Assembly: GCA_031364965.1 (NCBI GenBank)
Contig: JANLXF010000011.1
Location: 1 to 10,633 of the forward strand
DNA length: 10,633 nt
Direction of reading: 5' to 3'
Origin: JAOUEA01 sp031364965
Lineage (GTDB): Bacteria; Actinomycetota; UBA4738; HRBIN12
The notes beneath the pieces were generated by a model. The model made no database searches, was not told the origin of the DNA, and saw only the letters and a program-made list of their open reading frames with translations. Made by a program: the position numbers and the translations under genes. Below, piece after piece: positions 6,211 to 10,633 of the stretch (the stretch's first letter is position 1; every line of letters begins with the position of its first letter).

Positions 6211-9200
6211 TGCCCCGGCGCACCGACCTCCACCGGATCATGGTGATCGGCTCGGGGCCGATCGTGATCGGCCAAGCCTGCGAGTTCGACTACTCGGGCA
6301 CGCAAGCCTGCAAGGTGCTCCGGCGCGAGGGGTTCGAGGTGGTCCTCGTGAACTCGAACCCGGCCACGATCATGACCGACCCGCAGTTCGCCGACCAGAC
6401 CTACATCGAGCCGCTGACCCCGGCCTCGGTGCTGGCGATCCTCGAGCGCGAGAAGCCGGACGCCCTCCTGCCCACCCTGGGCGGCCAGACCGCGCTGAAC
6501 GTGGCGGTGGCGCTCGCGGAATCGGGCGATCTCGCGCGTCTGGGTGTGTCGCTGATCGGCGCGTCGCTCGAGGCGATCCACAAGGCAGAAGACCGGAGCG
6601 GCTTCAAGGAGGCGATGCTCGCGGCCGGCCTCGACGTGCCGCGCGCCGGGATCGCGAACACCGTCGACGAGGCGCTCGAGCTGGGCGCGTCGATCGGCTA
6701 CCCCGTGATCGTGCGGGCCTCGTTCACGATGGGTGGTGGCGGCAGCGGCTTCGCCGACGACCGCGAGGAGCTCGCGACGCTCGCGGCGCGCGGGCTCGAG
6801 ATCTCGCCGGTCTCGGAGATCCTCGTCGAGGAGTCGATCGCGGGTTGGAAGGAGTTCGAGCTCGAGGTGATGCGCGACGCCGACGACAACGCCGTCGTGG
6901 TCTGCTCGATCGAGAACGTCGATCCGATGGGGGTGCATACCGGCGACTCGATCACGGTGGCGCCGCAGCAGACCCTCACCGATCGCGAGTACCAGCAGAT
7001 GCGCGACGCCGCGCTGCAGGTGTTGCGGGTGATCGGCGTCGAGACCGGCGGCTCGAACGTGCAGTTCGCCGTGCACCCGGGCACCGGCCGGCAGGTGTTG
7101 ATCGAGATGAATCCGCGCGTGTCGCGATCGAGCGCGCTGGCGTCGAAGGCCACGGGGTTCCCGATCGCGAAGATCGCCGCGCTGCTCGCGGTGGGATATC
7201 GCCTCGACGAGATCGTGAACGACATCACCGGGGAGACGCCCGCCTCGTTCGAACCGACCCTCGACTACGTGGTCGTGAAGATCCCGAGGTTCGCGTTCGA
7301 GAAGTTCGTCGACGCCGACCCGCGCCTCACCTCGACGATGAAGTCGGTCGGAGAGGTGATGGCGATCGGGCGCACCTTCAAGGAGTCGCTGGGCAAGGCC
7401 CTCCGCGGGATGGAGAAGCGCGGGTTCGACCTCGGCGGGGAGTACCTGGCGGGGTTCGAGGCCGATCTGCTCACCGCGCTGCGAGACGGGACCGAGGTGC
7501 GGCTCCATCTGGTCGAGCGCGCGTTGCACGCAGGGCTGAGCGTCGAGCAGATCGCGGCCGCCTCGGGGATCGACCCGTGGTTCGTCGACCAGATCGCCGA
7601 GGTGGTCGAGGAGGCAACGCTGCTGCGCGGCCGGCCGTTGTCGACCCTGTCCGCCACCGAGCTCCGCGACGCGAAGCGGCTCGGGATGTCCGACGCCCGC
7701 CTGGCGCTGCTGAGCGGTGCGACCGAGGCCGCCGTGCGGCGCCACCGCGAGGCGCTCGGCGTCGAGGTGGTGTTCAAGACGGTCGACACGTGCGGGGGCG
7801 AGTTCCCCGCACGTACGCCGTACTTCTACTCGACCTACGAGGAGGAGTCCGAGGTCGTGGCGGCCGCGCGTCCCCGGGTGGTGATCTTGGGCGCCGGACC
7901 GAATCGGATCGGGCAGGGGATCGAGTTCGACTACGCGTGCGTGCACGCGGCGTTCGCGCTGGAAGAGGCGGGCTACGAGTCGGTGATGGTGAACTCGAAC
8001 CCCGAGACCGTCTCGACCGACTACGACACGTCGAGCCGTCTGTACTTCGAGCCGCTGACGCCCGAGGACGTCCTGGCCGTGTGCCGTGCCGAGCAGCCGG
8101 TCGGGGTGATCGCGCAGCTGGGGGGTCAGACGCCGCTCCGGCTCGCGCGCATCCTCCAGGAAGAAGGCTTCGCGATCCTCGGCACCTCGCCCGACGCGAT
8201 CGATCTGGCCGAGGATCGCGGGAAGTTCGCCCGCATCCTGCACGAGCTCGAGATCCCCGCTCCGCCCCACGGCGAGGCGCGGACGATGGAAGAGGCGCGC
8301 GCGATCGCCTCGCAGATCGGCTATCCGGTCGTCGTGCGGCCCTCGTACGTGCTCGGCGGGCGCGCGATGGAGATCGTGTACGACGAGGACGACCTCGAGC
8401 TGTTCGTGCGGACCGCCTCCGAAGCCTCGCCCGACCACCCGGTGCTGATCGACCGCTTCCTGGAGGGCGCGATCGAGGTCGACGTCGACGCCGTGTGTGA
8501 CGGCAACGATGTGTTCGTGGGCGCCGTGATGGAACACATCGAGGAGGCAGGGGTGCACTCGGGCGATTCGTCGTGCCAGATCCCTCCCGCCACGCTGAGC
8601 GACGACGAGCTCGACGTGATCGAAGACATCACGCGACGGCTCGCGCGTCGGCTCGGGGTGATCGGCCTGTTGAACCTGCAGCTCGCCGTGAAGGACGAGC
8701 GGATCTGGGTGATCGAGGCGAACCCCCGCGCCTCACGGACCGTGCCGTTCGTCTCGAAGGTGATCGGGGTCTCGCTCGCACGCGTGGCCACGCTCGTGCT
8801 GGCCGGGCGTTCGCTCGCGCAGCTGGCCGCCGACGGGGTCCTGCCGGCCGACGCGCATCACTACCGGCACCTCCCGTACACGAGCGTGAAGGCCGCGGTC
8901 CTGCCGTTCGGGCGGTTCCCGGGCGTCGACACGGTGCTCGGACCCGAGATGAAGTCGACGGGTGAGGTGATGGGGATCGACGCCGACTCGGGCATGGCGC
9001 TCGCGAAGGCGATGGTCGCGGCGGGCCACGCCCTGCCGACGGACGGCACGGTCTTCGTGAGCGTGGCGAACCGCGACAAGCGTGCCATCGTGTTCCCCGC
9101 GAAGCGGCTCGCGGACATGGGGTTCCGGCTGCTTGCGACCGGCGGCACGGCGGGAGTGCTGCAGCGAGCCGGGATCGCCGTGGAGCGGGTCGCGAAGGTG

Positions 9201-9512
9201 AGCGAAGGCGAGCGGAACGTCGCCGAGTTGATCCGGGGAGGGCGCATCGATCTCGTCGTGAACACTCCGTTCGGACGCGGGGCGCGCACCGACGGCTACT
9301 TCATCAGGACGGCGGCGGCCACGGCCGGCGTGCCGTGCATCACGACCCTGCCGGGTGTGTTCGCGGCCGTGCGTGGCATCGAGGCGCTCCGCGGGGACCC
9401 GACCGAGCCCTGGTCGATCCAGGAACATCACGCGCGATCGCTGACCGAGCCGGTCCAGGTGCGGCTGACCTTCGACGAGGCCGCCGTCGCGAGCGTGGGG
9501 GAGTCACCGTGA
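6210..9512 (+). CDS. carB: Carbamoyl phosphate synthase, large subunit
   Basis: Forms carbamoyl phosphate from bicarbonate, two ATP and ammonia delivered by CarA. The 1100-residue product is full length and shows the internal duplication of the family. The carboxyphosphate half (about 1-400) opens with IGSGPIVIGQACEFDYSGTQ at 13-32. An oligomerisation domain follows (about 400-550, with YLAGFEADLL and DPWFVDQI). The carbamoyl-phosphate half (about 555-935) opens with LGAGPNRIGQGIEFDY near 559. The C-terminal MGS-like domain (about 940-1090) carries LLATGGTAGVLQ and NTPFGRGARTDGY, the region that binds allosteric effectors such as UMP and ornithine. Both ATP-grasp halves show intact NSNP, GGQT and glycine loops. 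ATG at 6210 overlaps the carA stop; the upstream open frame belongs to carA sequence. The GTGA at the end overlaps pyrK. Confidence 0.98.
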   Translation: MPRRTDLHRIMVIGSGPIVIGQACEFDYSGTQACKVLRREGFEVVLVNSNPATIMTDPQFADQTYIEPLTPASVLAILEREKPDALLPTLGGQTALNVAVALAESGDLARLGVSLIGASLEAIHKAEDRSGFKEAMLAAGLDVPRAGIANTVDEALELGASIGYPVIVRASFTMGGGGSGFADDREELATLAARGLEISPVSEILVEESIAGWKEFELEVMRDADDNAVVVCSIENVDPMGVHTGDSITVAPQQTLTDREYQQMRDAALQVLRVIGVETGGSNVQFAVHPGTGRQVLIEMNPRVSRSSALASKATGFPIAKIAALLAVGYRLDEIVNDITGETPASFEPTLDYVVVKIPRFAFEKFVDADPRLTSTMKSVGEVMAIGRTFKESLGKALRGMEKRGFDLGGEYLAGFEADLLTALRDGTEVRLHLVERALHAGLSVEQIAAASGIDPWFVDQIAEVVEEATLLRGRPLSTLSATELRDAKRLGMSDARLALLSGATEAAVRRHREALGVEVVFKTVDTCGGEFPARTPYFYSTYEEESEVVAAARPRVVILGAGPNRIGQGIEFDYACVHAAFALEEAGYESVMVNSNPETVSTDYDTSSRLYFEPLTPEDVLAVCRAEQPVGVIAQLGGQTPLRLARILQEEGFAILGTSPDAIDLAEDRGKFARILHELEIPAPPHGEARTMEEARAIASQIGYPVVVRPSYVLGGRAMEIVYDEDDLELFVRTASEASPDHPVLIDRFLEGAIEVDVDAVCDGNDVFVGAVMEHIEEAGVHSGDSSCQIPPATLSDDELDVIEDITRRLARRLGVIGLLNLQLAVKDERIWVIEANPRASRTVPFVSKVIGVSLARVATLVLAGRSLAQLAADGVLPADAHHYRHLPYTSVKAAVLPFGRFPGVDTVLGPEMKSTGEVMGIDADSGMALAKAMVAAGHALPTDGTVFVSVANRDKRAIVFPAKRLADMGFRLLATGGTAGVLQRAGIAVERVAKVSEGERNVAELIRGGRIDLVVNTPFGRGARTDGYFIRTAAATAGVPCITTLPGVFAAVRGIEALRGDPTEPWSIQEHHARSLTEPVQVRLTFDEAAVASVGESP

Positions 9513-10381
9513 AGCAGGTTCGTGCCGAGGTGCTGTCCACGCGCAAGCTCGGCGCGTATCACGCGATCACGCTCGTGGCGCCGGAGATCGCCGAGAAGGC
9601 GCGCCCGGGTCAGTTCCTCGCGATCAAGATGCCCGAGGCCCGCGAGTTCCTGCTGCGGCGCCACTTCGCGGTGCACCAGGCTTCACGGCGCGGCGGCTGG
9701 GCTGGGACGCTCGAGTTCGTCGTCGATCCGGGCGGCGCGGGCACCGACTGGCTCACCGGTGTGAAGGCGCACGAGTTCCTGGAAGTCATCGGGCCGCTCG
9801 GCAAGGCCTTCGCGTATCCGAAGCGGCTCACGAACTGCCTGCTGGTCGCGGAGGGGCACGGGGCGGCCTCGCTGTACTTCCTCGCGCAGGAGCTGCTCGC
9901 GCGCGGCAAGCGCGTGGACATGGTGGTGGGCGGCGAGACGCTCGAGCGGGTGTTCAAGCCGATCGAGGCCAAGCGTCTGTCGCAGACCGTCGCGGTGATG
10001 ACGGCCGACGGGAGTCTCGGCGACGCCGGCGGGGTCCTCGACGCGGTGCCCGCGATGGTCGATCGCACCGGCACCGAGGTCGTGTACGCCGCGGCGCCAC
10101 CCGCCACTCTGGAACGACTCGCGGCGTTCTGTCGCGAGCGCAAGCTCCCCGCGCAGGTCTCGATCGAGGAGCGGATGGCTTGCGGGTACGGGCTGTGCCA
10201 GACGTGCGTCGTGCCGGTCGCGCGCAAGGACGGAACCGGGTACGACCACCTGCGTGCCTGCGTCGACGGGCCGGTGTTCAACCCGGCGAGGGTACTGTGG
10301 GATCGGTGGCTGTCCGAGGCGCCGACGATGTTGCCGACCCCGCCCGAGGGACTCCCGGTGGTGCGCTCGTGGCCGGGGTAA
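9509..10381 (+). CDS. pyrK: Dihydroorotate dehydrogenase electron transfer subunit (PyrK-like, divergent NAD half)
   Basis: In class 1B dihydroorotate dehydrogenases, PyrK passes electrons from PyrD through a [2Fe-2S] cluster and FAD to NAD+. The 290-residue product has a ferredoxin-reductase-type FAD barrel (about 1-105) with FLLRRHFAVH (47-56) where RRPxSI is usual, plus GAGTDWL (77-82) and GPLGKAF (95-101). Next comes a nucleotide-binding half (about 108-205) and a C-terminal cluster domain with Cys225, Cys230, Cys233 and Cys251 (C-x4-C-x2-C-x17-C) inside EERMACGYGLCQTC and CVDGPVF. The pyridine nucleotide motifs are unusual: VAEGHGAAS stands where VGGGxGxAP is expected, and YAAAPPAT where CGPxPM is expected. 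GTG at 9509 overlaps the carB stop (GTGA). About 30 residues after the DGPVF motif are unremarkable. Its place directly before pyrD supports the call. Confidence 0.88.
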   Translation: MKQVRAEVLSTRKLGAYHAITLVAPEIAEKARPGQFLAIKMPEAREFLLRRHFAVHQASRRGGWAGTLEFVVDPGGAGTDWLTGVKAHEFLEVIGPLGKAFAYPKRLTNCLLVAEGHGAASLYFLAQELLARGKRVDMVVGGETLERVFKPIEAKRLSQTVAVMTADGSLGDAGGVLDAVPAMVDRTGTEVVYAAAPPATLERLAAFCRERKLPAQVSIEERMACGYGLCQTCVVPVARKDGTGYDHLRACVDGPVFNPARVLWDRWLSEAPTMLPTPPEGLPVVRSWPG

Positions 10382-10633
10382 GACGAACCCTCGCCGTGGA
10401 CCTGGGGGCCGGCCTCGTGCTGCCCACCCCGGTCGTGGTCGCGGCGGGGTGCGCGGGCACGGGAAGGGAGCTCGGCGGCCTGGTCGACCTGCACAAGGTC
10501 GGTGCCGTCGTCAGCCGCAGCGTCACGCTCGAGCCCGACCGCGGCACGCCGACCCCGCGGATCGCCGAGTCGGCATCGGGCGCGATCTGGTCGACGGGCC
10601 TGCAGAACCCGGGGGTCGATGCGTTCGTCGCCG
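10369..10633 (+). CDS. pyrD: Dihydroorotate dehydrogenase catalytic subunit, class 1B-like (3' truncated)
   Basis: Oxidises dihydroorotate to orotate with FMN, normally paired with PyrK. The frame is open to the right edge, so only the first 88 or so residues are visible. LVLPTPVVVAAG, LVDLHKVGAVV, TLEPDRGTPTPRIAES and TGLQNPGVDAF align with the N-terminal part of PyrD class 1B proteins. Two positions that normally bind orotate or FMN differ: Arg at 10516-10518 where the strand motif has Lys, and Trp at 10588-10590 where MLNAIGLQN has Asn. The catalytic cysteine region lies outside the window. I chose GTG at 10369, which overlaps pyrK by 13 bases. GTG at 10396 would also give an acceptable N-terminus, and neither has a clear Shine-Dalgarno. 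It could be a PyrD homologue with altered specificity. Confidence 0.82.
   Translation, partial: MAGVRRTLAVDLGAGLVLPTPVVVAAGCAGTGRELGGLVDLHKVGAVVSRSVTLEPDRGTPTPRIAESASGAIWSTGLQNPGVDAFVA

Noticed and set aside
6168..8558. A 796-codon open frame on the minus strand across carB.
   Set aside because: It is the shadow of carB codon bias in high-GC DNA. The translation is rich in Arg, His and Leu with no recognisable domain, while the + strand frame is an intact CarB.

Overview
The window is a high-GC chromosomal segment (strong G/C preference at third codon positions, frequent GTG and one TTG start). It carries two housekeeping blocks: the end of a pepQ-efp-nusB cluster and a long de novo pyrimidine (UMP) operon. 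The order peptidase M24 - efp - nusB - pyrR-pyrB-pyrC-carA-carB is typical of Actinomycetota. However, the dihydroorotate dehydrogenase is encoded as a pyrK-pyrD (class 1B-like) pair, not as the class 2 PyrD used by Streptomyces and Mycobacterium. I therefore infer a deep-branching actinobacterial or related lineage; the exact taxon cannot be read from the sequence.

Layout. Positions 1-845 hold the C-terminal part of an Xaa-Pro peptidase. Fifteen bases later comes efp (861-1427), overlapped by nusB (TTG start at 1424, stop at 1834). A small tatA gene lies on the opposite strand (1831-2121). Its stop codon shares the palindrome CTAG with the nusB stop, and it carries a 15-bp tandem repeat coding for a Pro-rich tail. 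Positions 2122-2308 are the divergent promoter region and pyr leader. From 2309 to the right edge run pyrR, pyrB, pyrC, carA, carB, pyrK and the start of pyrD, all on the + strand, each overlapping the next by 1 to about 13 bases. Together they cover carbamoyl phosphate synthesis, carbamoyl aspartate formation, ring closure and oxidation to orotate. pyrE and pyrF are not in view.

The most instructive part is the pyr leader. A near-consensus PyrR-binding hairpin (about 2217-2250) contains the ribosome binding site of a 17-codon leader ORF (2259-2312), which I found by reading the frames. That ORF ends in a GTGA overlap with the pyrR start at 2309. Its codons run through a strong hairpin (2276-2301) that buries the pyrR Shine-Dalgarno, and a second small hairpin (2302-2319) puts the pyrR start codon in its loop. 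This predicts translational attenuation: PyrR with UMP closes the leader-peptide RBS, the leader is not translated, the downstream hairpins stay folded, and pyrR plus its coupled genes are shut down. PyrR-dependent translational repression is known in Mycobacterium smegmatis; the leader-peptide relay here is my inference.

The other point worth a second look is the PyrK/PyrD pair. PyrK keeps its four cysteine ligands for a [2Fe-2S] cluster, but the usual Gly-rich NAD motif and the CGPxPM motif are replaced. The visible part of PyrD lacks the usual Lys and Asn of the orotate/FMN pocket. No mobile element, CRISPR array, rRNA or tRNA was seen.
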